This document shows positions 54,106 through 62,719 of a stretch of DNA of 64,000 nucleotides, one piece after another. The DNA is taken from positions 1,240,001 to 1,304,000 of the forward strand of contig NZ_JAMTCQ010000008.1 in NCBI RefSeq assembly GCF_024171895.1. Direction: 5' to 3'. The stretch comes from Prauserella halophila. Lineage in GTDB: Bacteria > Actinomycetota > Actinomycetes > Mycobacteriales > Pseudonocardiaceae. A program made the translations under genes and the position numbers. Under the pieces are notes generated by a model. The model had not been told where the DNA came from. It was given only the letters and a program-made list of their open reading frames with translations, and made no database searches. Position 1 is the stretch's first letter; the number at the start of each line of letters is the position of its first letter.

Positions 54106-55527
54106 GTGACGGAACACCGCGAGGCCCAGGACAGGCCCGACGAGACTGCGGCGGACGGTGCCGAGACCACCGGAACCGCGGGAGGCGCACCGGGCACGGG
54201 ACGCGACGGTGACACGGATGCCGCGGTACCGCGCAAGACCGTGGCCCGCACTGCGAAGCTGGCGAGTCTGCCACTGGGCATGGCGGGCCGTGCGGTCGGC
54301 GGCTGGGGCCGCCGGATGACCGGCCAGAGCGCCGACGAGGTCAACGCGGGCCTGTCGGCGAAGGCGGCCGAGCAGCTGTTCGAAGTGCTGGGCACGCTCA
54401 AGGGCGGCGCCATGAAGTTCGGGCAGGCGCTGAGCGTGTTCGAGGCTGCCGTGCCGGATGAACTGGCCGAGCCGTATCGCGATGCGCTCACCCGGTTGCA
54501 GGCCGCCGCCCCGCCGATGCCTGCCAAACAGACCCACCGCGTGCTGACCGAGCAGCTGGGGCGGACGTGGCGACAGCGGTTCGCCGAGTTCGACGACGAA
54601 CCGACCGCGGCGGCGAGTATCGGCCAGGTGCACCACGGCGTCTGGCACGACGGCCGCCAGGTCGCCGTCAAGGTGCAGTACCCGGGCGCCGACGACGCGC
54701 TGCGCGGTGACCTGCGCCAGTTGCAGCGCTTCAGTCGCCTGTTCCAGAGCCTGGTACCGGGCACCGACGTCAAACCGCTGCTCTCCGAACTGGCGGACCG
54801 GATGGACGAGGAGCTCGACTACCGGAGGGAGGCCGACAACCAGCGGGCCTTCTCGAAGGCGTTCGCCGGGGACGAGCGGGTCCTGGTGCCGCGGATCGTG
54901 GCGAGCTCCCCCAAGGTGATCGTCAGCGAGTGGGTCACCGGCACGTCCTTCTCCGAGATCATCCACAGCGGCACTCAGGAGCAGCGCAACGACGCGGGCC
55001 GGTTGCTGGCGGAGTTCCACTACTCGGCGCCCGCCCGCGCGCAGTTGCTGCACTCGGATCCCCATCCCGGCAACTTCATGTTGCGCGACGACGGCCGGAT
55101 GTGCGTGATCGACTTCGGTGCCGTCGCACGGCTGCCGTACGGCGCTCCCCGCGCGATGGGCAGGATCATGCGGCTCGCGCTCGAAGGACGGTCCGAGGAA
55201 CTGTACGCAGCGCTGCGTGCCGAGGGATTCGTGCGGCCCGACACCGAGATCGATCCTGACGACGTCTACGCATACCTCCATCCGATCGTGGCCCCGCTCG
55301 CCGAGGAGCGATTCCACTTCTCCCGTCAATGGGCCCAGGACCAGGCACTGCGCATGGGCGACCTGCGCGGCCAGGACTTCCGCACCGGACGGTCGCTCAA
55401 CCTGCCGCCGCACTGGTTGCTGATCCACCGGGTGACCGCGGGCGCCACCGGCATTCTGTGCCAGCTCGGCGCCGAGCTGCCGTTGCGTTCGATCGTGCAG
55501 CAGTGGCAACCCGGCTTCGCCGACTGA
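54106..55527 (+). CDS. ABC1/UbiB-family atypical kinase
   Basis: A 473-residue protein with the ABC1 markers: KGGAMKFGQALSVFE (KxGQ motif), AAASIGQVHHGVWHDGRQVAVKVQYPGAD (Ala-rich loop and catalytic Lys), LDYRREADNQRAF, LHSDPHPGNFMLRDDGRMCVIDFGAVA (HxDxHxxN and DFG). The N-terminal 60 residues are acidic and low complexity. CAGAAT ends 7 nt before GTG 54106, so a leaderless start is likely. Rv3197 is the syntenic homologue; substrates are unknown, probably lipid or quinone linked. Confidence 0.9.
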   Translation: MTEHREAQDRPDETAADGAETTGTAGGAPGTGRDGDTDAAVPRKTVARTAKLASLPLGMAGRAVGGWGRRMTGQSADEVNAGLSAKAAEQLFEVLGTLKGGAMKFGQALSVFEAAVPDELAEPYRDALTRLQAAAPPMPAKQTHRVLTEQLGRTWRQRFAEFDDEPTAAASIGQVHHGVWHDGRQVAVKVQYPGADDALRGDLRQLQRFSRLFQSLVPGTDVKPLLSELADRMDEELDYRREADNQRAFSKAFAGDERVLVPRIVASSPKVIVSEWVTGTSFSEIIHSGTQEQRNDAGRLLAEFHYSAPARAQLLHSDPHPGNFMLRDDGRMCVIDFGAVARLPYGAPRAMGRIMRLALEGRSEELYAALRAEGFVRPDTEIDPDDVYAYLHPIVAPLAEERFHFSRQWAQDQALRMGDLRGQDFRTGRSLNLPPHWLLIHRVTAGATGILCQLGAELPLRSIVQQWQPGFAD

Positions 55528-55655
55528 GCGGCCGGCACCGGCGAGTTGTCCACAAATGTCGCCGGAACGGTAGGAATTCGCCCTTCGCGGCCTGACTTGT
55601 CCACATTTTCACCAACCCCCTCCCCGCCGGACTCCGCGCTGGGCACTCTCGAGGC

Positions 55656-56588
55656 ATGACTGCTCTGGCTGACGCGGCACAGCTGGCACCCGCCGCGAAC
55701 GACCATGTCCTGACCACCGCGGAACTGCGCGCACAAGGCGTGTCCGAGGGCACCATCGCGCGCCGCTGCCGACCGGGCGGCCCGTGGCGACGCCTGCTGC
55801 CCGGAGTCGTCCTGCTCGGCACCGGCGAACCGACTCGAAGACAACTGGTGCGCGCACTCGCACGCTATGTGGGGCGCGACGCCGTCGTGACGGGTGGCGA
55901 CGCGCTCGGTGCTCACGGCCTCACCCTGCCGAGAACCCCTGCGGTGCACATCCTGGTGCCGAAAGCACGCCGCATGCTCTCGCCGACCTTCGCGCTCGTC
56001 GAGCGCACCACCCGCCCACCCGATCCGGTCGTCGTCGACGACATTCCCTTCGCGCCGGCGACCCGGGCCGCGCTCGACGCGGCGCGGCGCGAACCCGACC
56101 CGGGACGGTTACGCGATCTGCTGTCCCTGCCCATCTACTACGGCCTGACCACCGGAACCGAGCTACGGGCCGAGCTCGATGCCGGCAGTCAACGCGGTTC
56201 GGCGGCGGTGCGGTCGGAACTGCGGTCCCTCGAGCACGATCGCGACACCTACGTACACGGATGGGCCCGCGCAGTGCTGCGGGACGGGCCGCTGCCGCCA
56301 CCGCGATGGGACGTGACCGTGTGCGACCGTCGCGGAAAGCCGATCGGCACGGTCGATGCGTGGTGGGACGAGGTCGGCCTGGGCTGGCAGTTCCACCCGC
56401 CCGGCCGAGCACCTCTCGGTCATCTGGCCCTGACCGCCGCCGGGGTGACGATCGTGCGGACCGATCCCGAGCGACTCACCACGGACCGGCACGGCGTACT
56501 CGCCGAGCTGGCGAGCGCCTTCCGCACCGCCGCAACGCGCAGGCAACCGGCCGTCCGGTGCGTGGCGAAGGTGGCGGCCGCGGTATGA
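55656..56588 (+). CDS. AbiEi-antitoxin-like / endonuclease-fold protein
   Basis: A 310-residue protein. The N-terminus is a small winged helix (VLTTAELRAQGVSEGTIARRC, WRRLLPGVVLLGTGEPTRRQ), and the rest has the pattern of an endonuclease-like fold (PPPRWDVTVCDRRGKPIGTVDAWW with an Asp and DEVGLGWQFHPPG). Many actinobacterial genes with this layout are annotated as AbiEi family antitoxin domain proteins; no AbiEii toxin partner is adjacent, so a true toxin-antitoxin role is unproven. Confidence 0.65.
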   Translation: MTALADAAQLAPAANDHVLTTAELRAQGVSEGTIARRCRPGGPWRRLLPGVVLLGTGEPTRRQLVRALARYVGRDAVVTGGDALGAHGLTLPRTPAVHILVPKARRMLSPTFALVERTTRPPDPVVVDDIPFAPATRAALDAARREPDPGRLRDLLSLPIYYGLTTGTELRAELDAGSQRGSAAVRSELRSLEHDRDTYVHGWARAVLRDGPLPPPRWDVTVCDRRGKPIGTVDAWWDEVGLGWQFHPPGRAPLGHLALTAAGVTIVRTDPERLTTDRHGVLAELASAFRTAATRRQPAVRCVAKVAAAV

Positions 56589-56592
56589 GTCG

Positions 56593-56775
56593 TCACCAGT
56601 ACTCGGAGGGCAGCTTTCCCTCGATGTCGCGAACATGGTCACGGACGCAGCGCGGGCAGAGCCAGCGCGTCCGGCCGGCGTCGGACTCCCGCAACCACCC
56701 CAGACCGGCGGCAGCGGCGGCGGGTTCCCCGCGCTGTCCGCACAGTCCGCACGTCACGGCCTCCTCGTCGGTCAT
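56593..56775 (-). CDS. small zinc-ribbon protein
   Basis: A 60-residue protein with CGLCG and CPRCV, two C-x2-C knuckles 30 residues apart, and a C-terminal HVRDIEGKLPSEYW. The ATG overlaps the stop of the methyltransferase gene (ATGA), so the two are coupled. It probably binds one zinc and may be a partner of the methyltransferase. Confidence 0.7.
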   Translation of the reverse strand: MTDEEAVTCGLCGQRGEPAAAAAGLGWLRESDAGRTRWLCPRCVRDHVRDIEGKLPSEYW

Positions 56776-57644
56776 GGCTTCCTCCCCAGATACACCGTGC
56801 GTGCGCTCAGCAGACAGAGGTCGTCGCGGTGCCCGAGATATTCGGCCGCCGCCGGATCCAGCAGCCGGGCCACCGCGTCGCGATCCTCGTCGTCCATCCG
56901 GTCGTCGGTCATCTCGGCGAGGCCGCCAACGTGGTCGAGCACGAACTCACGTACCTGTTCCCCACCCGGAGCGGGGTGATCGACGAGGTAGGTGAAGGAC
57001 GTGACGTCGGTGAGCCCGGCACGGGCCACGGCCGTGGTCCACCCGTAGTCCATGCGCACCGCATCCGGCATCGACGAGCGCATGTCCTCGAACCACGCGT
57101 CGCGATGACCGAGCAGGCGAAGCTCCAGCCCGGGGCGGCCCACACCGAGATCCCACGGCAAGCAACGCATGCTGAGCCCGCCTTCGGCGACCGCCAGGAC
57201 GCCGCCGGAGCGGAGGGCCGCCGCGAGCCGGTCGACGGCGGCCTGCTGGTCGGGGAGATGGTGCACCACGGCCGACGCCCAGACCAGATCGACCGGCGCG
57301 ACGAGTTCCGCGAGCGGTTCCGCGGCGGCGTCGGCGACGATCCGGTCGACGGTCACCGAGGTGCCGCCGGCCTCGCGGGCGGCATCGCCCGCCGCGGCGA
57401 TGAGTTCGTCGACCGCGTCGATGACGACGAGCGTGCCACCGCCCCGTGCACGCAGAGAGGCGGCGAGGGCTGCGCTCATCCCTCCTGCCCCGGCGCCGAC
57501 GTCCACCACCGTCGCTCCGGCGCCGAGACGGTGGGTGAGCCGGTCTGCGACCCCGGCCGTGGCGGTGCTCTCGAGGTCGTCGAGTCTGCGCATGCCGGAC
57601 AGGCGCGCAGCCCAGTCGACGTCGTCGTGCGTATGTGCTGCCAT
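56772..57644 (-). CDS. class I SAM-dependent methyltransferase
   Basis: A 290-residue methyltransferase: motif I VVDVGAGAGGMSAAL, motif II TLVVIDAVDE, PVDLVWASAVVHHLPDQ and GGVLAVAEGGLSMR. Substrate unknown. It is the first gene of a two-gene unit with the zinc-ribbon protein on the minus strand and lies after the hairpin at 57668. Confidence 0.82.
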   Translation of the reverse strand: MAAHTHDDVDWAARLSGMRRLDDLESTATAGVADRLTHRLGAGATVVDVGAGAGGMSAALAASLRARGGGTLVVIDAVDELIAAAGDAAREAGGTSVTVDRIVADAAAEPLAELVAPVDLVWASAVVHHLPDQQAAVDRLAAALRSGGVLAVAEGGLSMRCLPWDLGVGRPGLELRLLGHRDAWFEDMRSSMPDAVRMDYGWTTAVARAGLTDVTSFTYLVDHPAPGGEQVREFVLDHVGGLAEMTDDRMDDEDRDAVARLLDPAAAEYLGHRDDLCLLSARTVYLGRKP

Positions 57645-57667
57645 CCCACCAATTCAACACCGGTGGA

Positions 57668-57712
57668 CCGCAGGGTGGCGAACGGACGCGTCATCCGTTC
57701 GCCACCCTGCGG
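57668..57712 (-). terminator. terminator of the whiB7 unit
   Basis: A perfect 18-bp stem (57668-57685 with 57695-57712) and a 9-nt loop, immediately past the stop of the small gene downstream of whiB7. Confidence 0.85.
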
Positions 57713-57716
57713 CGGT

Positions 57717-57974
57717 CTACGGCTCGAAGTGCGCCGCGCGATGTGAGGCCCATCGTGCGACCCGCTGCCAGCGCCGTGCCGCGCGCTCCCGGCGCGCGAC
57801 GCGCCCGAACTCGGCCTGTTTTCGCAGCTCACGTAATCGATCTCTGGCCATTTCTTCGTGCAACATAGGGGTGGTCTCCGCGTTCGGATAGTCGGGTGTC
57901 CGGTGTGCCGGCGTCACCATCGGCGCGACCGGCGGGTACTCCTCGCCCGGTCCGCGGTGTGGTCGGATCATCAT
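57717..57974 (-). CDS. small basic protein gene coupled to whiB7
   Basis: An 85-residue protein from ATG 57974, overlapping the whiB7 stop (ATGATGA). The N-terminus is Pro-rich; the end has MARDRLRELRKQAEFGRVAR and a Trp/Arg-rich tail (RRWQRVARWASHR). It is a short conserved-looking helix but I know no family. Being in the same transcript it should be induced together with WhiB7. Confidence 0.6.
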   Translation of the reverse strand: MMIRPHRGPGEEYPPVAPMVTPAHRTPDYPNAETTPMLHEEMARDRLRELRKQAEFGRVARRERAARRWQRVARWASHRAAHFEP

Positions 57975-58330
57975 GCGGCGCTCCGTTCCCGCGGTTCGGG
58001 CACCGGCTGCTTCCGCGGGCGGCCACGCGGCCGCTTGCGGGCTACGACGGCACCGCGTTCGAAGATCTCGCCTCCCCAGACGCCCCACGGCTCACCGCGG
58101 GCCAGCGCACCTTCCAGGCAGGCCGAGCGCACCGGGCACTCCCCGCACAGCGTCTTGGCGCGTTCCAGTTCGGCCGGCTTCTCGGCGAACCACAGGTCCG
58201 CGTCCCCGGTCCGGCAAGGGAGGTCGAAATCGGCGGACTCTCCGGAGTCGATCAGTTCGGCGACTCCGGTCGTCCCGGCCAACAGGGCGGAGAACGTCTC
58301 CTCTGACGCGGAGACGGTGGCCGTTGGCAT
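57971..58330 (-). CDS. whiB7: WhiB7-family redox-sensitive regulator
   Basis: A 119-residue WhiB protein with four iron-sulfur Cys (39, 62, 65 and 71; CGEC then PVRSAC), the turn EPWGVWGGE at 80-88 and the AT-hook RGRPRK at 102-107, which are diagnostic for WhiB7 (WblC). WhiB7 binds the primary sigma factor and activates intrinsic antibiotic-resistance genes; its location next to uvrD2 and the ABC1 kinase is as in M. tuberculosis (Rv3197A). The start has AGGAGA upstream. Expression is likely set by the long leader described at 58398-58902. Confidence 0.92.
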   Translation of the reverse strand: MPTATVSASEETFSALLAGTTGVAELIDSGESADFDLPCRTGDADLWFAEKPAELERAKTLCGECPVRSACLEGALARGEPWGVWGGEIFERGAVVARKRPRGRPRKQPVPEPRERSAA

Positions 58331-58397
58331 GGCGGCTCTCCTTCAATGACGAGTGTGTGCGGACGAGTCGACGGACCCGCACAGCCCTCGAACAGCA

Positions 58398-58462
58398 CGA
58401 AGGCCGCGGATCCGATGGGTTCCGCGGCCTTCGAGAGCCTGATGTCTAGCCGATCGCTAGAC
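58398..58462 (-). promoter_or_regulatory. attenuator-like hairpins in the whiB7 leader
   Basis: A 13-bp stem CGAAGGCCGCGGA / TCCGCGGCCTTCG (58398-58433, 10-nt loop) lies between a leader ORF and whiB7. A 7-bp hairpin GTCTAGC / GCTAGAC (58444-58462) covers the leader ORF stop codon (TAG at 58446-58448). Mycobacterial whiB7 is known to be controlled by a leader ORF and conditional termination; this arrangement fits that. The exact alternative structures are inferred. Confidence 0.65.
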
Positions 58463-58787
58463 GACGCCTCTCGCGTAAGCCAGGCGGAACCTGCGGCTTG
58501 CCCTGGATCTGGATCGGACGCAGCTGACGACGCTGCGGACGCGGCACCGGGTTGCCGAGGTCGGCAACACCGGCGTGAGTCCGAGCGGCACCCGGAACGT
58601 GCGACGTCGTGCCCCCACGCACGCCGAACACACCGAGGTCACCCAGATCCAGGGACAGGCCGCTACGGCGGCGGTCACGGTCGACCGGCGCGCAGGACAA
58701 CAGCGCGCGCACGAACTGCCCGTCACCGAGCAGGGCCGACCGGTTTCCGGAGATGCCGGCGGTGTCGATCGTTGTCATGAACTCCAT
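58446..58787 (-). CDS. leader ORF ahead of whiB7
   Basis: From ATG 58787, with AGGAGG 8 nt upstream, 113 residues follow. GC-rich third positions and a good RBS show it is translated. The product has MTTIDTAGISGNRSALLGDG, SLDLGDLGVFGVRGG and an Arg-rich end (LRERRRLAIG) that includes a rare TTA and a CTA codon. No known domain. Its stop lies in the hairpin just before the attenuator, so slow translation of the last codons could decide whether whiB7 is transcribed. It may also be a protein in its own right. Confidence 0.65.
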   Translation of the reverse strand: MEFMTTIDTAGISGNRSALLGDGQFVRALLSCAPVDRDRRRSGLSLDLGDLGVFGVRGGTTSHVPGAARTHAGVADLGNPVPRPQRRQLRPIQIQGKPQVPPGLRERRRLAIG

Positions 58788-58856
58788 TGCGGGCACCTCC
58801 TCTCACATCGGTCGGCCACCACCGGGGCGGCCGCGCGTCTTCAACCTGGTCATTGC

Positions 58857-58902
58857 AGGTTATTGCGACCGCACGCGACGGGGCAACTGATTTTTCGAAA
58901 AG
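58857..58902 (-). promoter_or_regulatory. WhiB7-type promoter of the leader ORF-whiB7 unit
   Basis: On the minus strand a TTGCCC -35 (58881-58886) and TAACCT -10 (58857-58862) are 18 nt apart, and the -35 is preceded by an A/T-rich patch (CTTTTCGAAAAATC). An AT-rich element just upstream of -35 is the known mark of WhiB7-activated promoters, so autoactivation is expected. The leader from here to whiB7 is about 520 nt. Confidence 0.7.
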
Positions 58903-59033
58903 TTCGTCATTCTCCAAGAAAAGGTCTGTGACCAGCGATGACAGTCGTCCCGGCGCCACTGCCGACAGGTCCGCCACGTCCGGCAGGAGCACCGAGCCCG
59001 GAGCCCACCGCACGGACGACGCGAGTGGACGGA

Positions 59034-61124
59034 CTATCCGCTCGCCTCGTCACGCACGACCGCGAGGATCTCGTCACCGAACTGCTGGAGCTTGGATGAG
59101 CCGATACCGGAGATCCCGACGAGCGCCTTGCTGTCGCCGGGGCGCTGTTCGGCGATCGCCACGAGGGTCGAGTCGGTGAACACCACGAAGGCGGGCACGT
59201 TCAGCTCCCGAGCGCGCTCGGTCCGCCATTCCTGCAGCCGCCCGAGCAGGTGTTCGTCCACATCCGCCGGGCATTTGGTGCACCGGCCGAGTTTGACCTC
59301 CATCGTGGAAATGAGCGGGCGCGCGCAGAGGCGGCACGAATTGGCGAACTTCGTCTGCTTGCCCGAGGTCGCCGCGCGCGCCGCCGGATGGTCCTCCGGT
59401 ACGAGGCCGTTCAGGAACCGGCTCCGCCGCCGGTTGCGCCTTCCGTCGGGATGGCGCGACAACGCCCAGCTCAGCGAGAGGTGTTCGCGGGCGCGCGTGA
59501 CGCCGACGTAGAACAGCCTGCGTTCCTCCTCCACGGCCGCGTCGTCCCCGTCGGCGCGGTGGATCGGCACCGTGCCATCGGCCAGGCCGACGAGGAACAC
59601 CGCATCCCATTCGAGTCCCTTAGCCGCATGCAGCGACGCGAGGGTCACGCCTTCCACCGTCGGTGGATGCTGCGCGCTCGCGCGTTGTTCGAGTTCGGTG
59701 ACGAGCCTGCCCAGCGTCGCGCCCTCGACCGTGTTCGCCAGCTCCTCGGCCACCTCGACGAGCGCCAGCAGCGCGTCCCAGCGTTCCCGCGCCGCTCCCC
59801 CGGCAGGCGGTTGTTCGCTCAGGCCGACGCGCGCGAGCACCCGCCGGCACAGCGCGACCAGTCCACCCTGCGGCTCCTCGGCCGCCGCAGTGCGCAGCGC
59901 CGAGATCGCCTGCCGGATCTCCTGCCGCTGGAAGAACCGCTCACCGCCGCGCACCAGGTACGGCACGCCGACCTCGGACAACGCCTGTTCGTACGCCTCC
60001 GACTGGGCGTTCACGCGATACAGCACCGCGACCTCGCTGGCCGACACCCCGTCGTCGAGCAGCGCACGGATACGCGCCGCGACCGCGGCGGCCTCGGCGG
60101 GTTCGTCGTCGTACTCGGCGAACCGCGGCTCCGGGCCGTCGGCCCGTTGCCCGATGAGCTGCAGCCGTGACCCGGCAGGCCGGCCGTGCGCGGCGCCGAT
60201 GACGCGGTTGGCCAGCGACACCACCTGCGGCGTCGACCGGTAGTCCCGCTCGAGGCGCACCACGGCCGCCTCGGGGAACCGGCGGGTGAATTCCAGCAGC
60301 GGGCGCGGTGAGGCGCCGCCGAAGGAATAGATCGTCTGATTGGCGTCGCCGACGACGGTCAGGTCGTCACGCCCGCCGAGCCACGCGTCGAGCAGCCGCT
60401 GCTGCGCGGGCGTGACGTCCTGGTACTCGTCGACGACGAAGCACCGGTAGCGCTCGCGGAACTCGTCGGCGACGGCGCGGTGCTCTTCGAGCGCTGCCGT
60501 GGTGTGCAGCAGCAGGTCGTCGAAATCGAGCAGCTGGGCGTCGTTCTTGGCCTGTTCGTATCCCCGGTACAGCTCGGCGATCCGCTGGGCCGGTTCCGGG
60601 ATGTCCCGGTTCAGCCTGGCGACCACGGCCGGGTAGTCGTCCGGTCCGACCAGCGACGCCTTGGCCCATTCGATCTCGCTCGTGAGGTCACGCAGCACGT
60701 CGACCTCGGTGGGCAGCCCCAGCCGGTTGGCGGCCTGGCCGACGAGGCGGAGCTTGTTGCCGTCGACGAGGTCCCACTGGCGCTCGCCGACGACACGCGG
60801 CCAGAAGTAGCGCAGTTGCCGCAGCGCCGCGGCATGGAACGTGCGTGCCTGCGCCGCTTCGACACCGAGTCCGCGCAAGCGCGTGCGCAGCTCCCCCGCG
60901 GCGCGCGACGTGAACGTAACGGCAAGCACCTGACCTGCGGAAACATGCCCGGAACGGACGAGGTAGGCGATCCGGTGGGTGATCGTGCGGGTCTTGCCGG
61001 TGCCCGCGCCCGCGAGTACGCACACCGGGCCGCGCGGTGCGCACGCAGCCGCGCGTTGTTCGGGGTCGAGGCCCTCGAGCAGTTCCGGATGACGGTTCGA
61101 CGACGCACTTCCCACGCCCCGCAT
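59034..61124 (-). CDS. uvrD2: UvrD2-type DNA helicase with HRDC domain
   Basis: A 696-residue superfamily I helicase from ATG 61124: Walker [10 protein letters not shown] near residue 40, [19 protein letters not shown] (motif II), [15 protein letters not shown] (III), [13 protein letters not shown] (IV), and [20 protein letters not shown] and [13 protein letters not shown] (V, VI). A four-Cys zinc element (CRLCARP...GRCTKC) follows, then a C-terminal HRDC domain ([32 protein letters not shown]), the UvrD2 layout. It unwinds DNA in repair; essential in mycobacteria. It is divergent from the DUF4191 gene. Confidence 0.93.
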   Translation of the reverse strand: MRGVGSASSNRHPELLEGLDPEQRAAACAPRGPVCVLAGAGTGKTRTITHRIAYLVRSGHVSAGQVLAVTFTSRAAGELRTRLRGLGVEAAQARTFHAAALRQLRYFWPRVVGERQWDLVDGNKLRLVGQAANRLGLPTEVDVLRDLTSEIEWAKASLVGPDDYPAVVARLNRDIPEPAQRIAELYRGYEQAKNDAQLLDFDDLLLHTTAALEEHRAVADEFRERYRCFVVDEYQDVTPAQQRLLDAWLGGRDDLTVVGDANQTIYSFGGASPRPLLEFTRRFPEAAVVRLERDYRSTPQVVSLANRVIGAAHGRPAGSRLQLIGQRADGPEPRFAEYDDEPAEAAAVAARIRALLDDGVSASEVAVLYRVNAQSEAYEQALSEVGVPYLVRGGERFFQRQEIRQAISALRTAAAEEPQGGLVALCRRVLARVGLSEQPPAGGAARERWDALLALVEVAEELANTVEGATLGRLVTELEQRASAQHPPTVEGVTLASLHAAKGLEWDAVFLVGLADGTVPIHRADGDDAAVEEERRLFYVGVTRAREHLSLSWALSRHPDGRRNRRRSRFLNGLVPEDHPAARAATSGKQTKFANSCRLCARPLISTMEVKLGRCTKCPADVDEHLLGRLQEWRTERARELNVPAFVVFTDSTLVAIAEQRPGDSKALVGISGIGSSKLQQFGDEILAVVRDEASG

Positions 61125-61181
61125 CCTCGCAGAGGGGACCGACGCAGCGGCGACAGCCCGGACGCCCGTATCCTGGCGATT

Positions 61182-61910
61182 ATGGCGGAGAAGCGGGACA
61201 AAGAGGCTGCCAAGCAGACCAAGAAGGACAAGAAAGCGGCGAGCAAGGCGCGCCGTGGCCAGATCTTCCAGGCGTTCCATATGCAGCGCAAGGAAGACAA
61301 GGCCCTGATCCCGTGGATGCTCGGGACCTTCCTGGTCATCGCGGGGCTGGTCTTCCTTCTCGGCATGTGGATCGGCATCGAGTGGCTGCTGCTGCCGCTC
61401 GGCATCCTGCTCGGTGTGCTCGGCGCGATCATCCTGTTCGGCCGCCGCGTGCAGCGGAACGTGTTCAGGAAGGCCGAGGGGCAGCCCGGCTCGGGCGCGT
61501 GGGCGCTGGACAACCTGCGTGGCAAATGGCGCGTGACGCAGTCCGTGGCGGCCACCACGCAGCTCGACGCCGTCCACCGGGTGCTCGGCGGACCGGGTGT
61601 GGTCCTCGTCGGCGAGGGCGCTCCGCACCGCGTCAAGAACCTGCTCTCGCAGGAGAAGAAGCGCATCGCCCGCCTTGTCGGTGAAACCCCGATCTACGAG
61701 GTGATCATCGGCGACGACGAAGGGCAGGTTCCGCTGCGCAAGCTGCAGAGCCACCTGATGAAGCTGCCGCGCAACCTCAAGGGCCCGCAGGTGGACGCCC
61801 TCGAGACGAAGCTCTCCGCACTGGGCAACCGCGGCGCGGCGATGCCGAAGGGACCGATGCCGCAGGGCGCCAAGATGCGCAACGTCCAGCGGACCGTCCG
61901 CCGCCGCTGA
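61182..61910 (+). CDS. DUF4191 membrane protein
   Basis: A 242-residue protein: a Lys-rich N-terminus ([19 protein letters not shown]), two membrane helices forming a hairpin ([20 protein letters not shown] and [19 protein letters not shown]) and a cytosolic domain ([36 protein letters not shown]). This is the DUF4191 actinobacterial family of unknown function. TATCCT (61169-61174) ends 7 nt before ATG 61182, so it is probably leaderless. Confidence 0.88.
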   Translation: MAEKRDKEAAKQTKKDKKAASKARRGQIFQAFHMQRKEDKALIPWMLGTFLVIAGLVFLLGMWIGIEWLLLPLGILLGVLGAIILFGRRVQRNVFRKAEGQPGSGAWALDNLRGKWRVTQSVAATTQLDAVHRVLGGPGVVLVGEGAPHRVKNLLSQEKKRIARLVGETPIYEVIIGDDEGQVPLRKLQSHLMKLPRNLKGPQVDALETKLSALGNRGAAMPKGPMPQGAKMRNVQRTVRRR

Positions 61911-61932
61911 GCCGGCACCCTCAGAACTCACG

Positions 61933-61976
61933 CGCAGGCGAGCCGCCTTCCCGCTGCGGAAGGCGGCTCGCCTGCG
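61933..61976. terminator. bidirectional terminator
   Basis: A perfect 19-bp stem, CGCAGGCGAGCCGCCTTCC (61933-61951) with its complement at 61958-61976 and a 6-nt loop, between convergent DUF4191 and RDD genes. Confidence 0.85.
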
Positions 61977-62060
61977 TTCGGGGCTGTGCGTCGACTCGGC
62001 CGTACGTCGACTACGCCGGATGCGCCGTGCTCACGTCGGATGCGAGAGCGCGCAAGCCGG

Positions 62061-62537
62061 TCACCGCATGCGGACGACGACGGTGCCCGTGAGGCGGTCG
62101 TGCCAGCCACGGGCGTCGGCGTTGCGCACCGCGGCGGGGAGGAGCAGGAACGTGAGTACGCAGCGCACGAGCGCGCGCCACAGTCCCGGGACGCCGCCAC
62201 CGTCGAGCCTGCCGATGCGGATACCGCACAGGCCCATCCCCGGGGTGAAGCCGAACCACGCCGCCGAGACGACCGTGAGGACGGCCCACGTGGCCAGCGA
62301 CCACAGGTTGAACGACTCCATGGCGGCCGTGTCGGCGACATCGGGGCGGACGAACAGTGCCGTGAGCAGCGAGGCCAGCAGCAGGTCGGCGATCAGGCCG
62401 ACGAACCGGCGGCCCGAGCCCGCCGCTGCACCGACGCCGCCGGCCGGCAACCCGAGCCGCTCGCCGGGCCAACGCGGCGGGTCCTGATCGGCCGCCGCGG
62501 ACAGATTCGCCAGCCACTCTCCGGTCCATCGAGCCAC
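62061..62537 (-). CDS. RDD family membrane protein
   Basis: A 158-residue protein with the RDD layout: a cytosolic lead, RRFVGLIADLLLASLLTALFV, a second helix WSLATWAVLTVVSAAWFGFTPGMGLCGIRI and a third LVRCVLTFLLLPAAVRNADARGWHDRLTGTVVV. The first RDD motif is partly altered. Often described as transport or ion-related, but its role is unknown. It is divergent from glnA. Confidence 0.82.
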   Translation of the reverse strand: MARWTGEWLANLSAAADQDPPRWPGERLGLPAGGVGAAAGSGRRFVGLIADLLLASLLTALFVRPDVADTAAMESFNLWSLATWAVLTVVSAAWFGFTPGMGLCGIRIGRLDGGGVPGLWRALVRCVLTFLLLPAAVRNADARGWHDRLTGTVVVRMR

Positions 62538-62612
62538 CCGAACAGGATATGCCGCCGGTTCGCCGCTGCCCCGAACGGCCTGACGTGGGACTATGCAATA
62601 TTCGCCGATCCG

Positions 62613-62650
62613 TTAACCCCGGTGAAACATACGGGTGACGGTAGGGCAAC
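62613..62650 (+). promoter_or_regulatory. four-box GlnR operator upstream of glnA
   Basis: TTAAC-n6-GAAAC-n6-GTGAC-n6-GCAAC is spaced exactly like the GlnR consensus of actinobacteria (gTnAC-n6-GaAAC, twice). It lies about 70-107 nt before the glnA start. GlnR activates glnA under nitrogen limitation in Streptomyces and relatives. Confidence 0.8.
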
Positions 62651-62719
62651 ACCGCCCTCTTAACTTGGGCCGAAGAGAGCAATGCTCACGCGAGCTCGAA
62701 CCAGAAGGAGTCACCGAGG

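Noticed and set aside
55656-56588. Toxin-antitoxin system
   Set aside because: The AbiEi-like protein has no AbiEii toxin neighbour, so only a single-gene annotation is supported.
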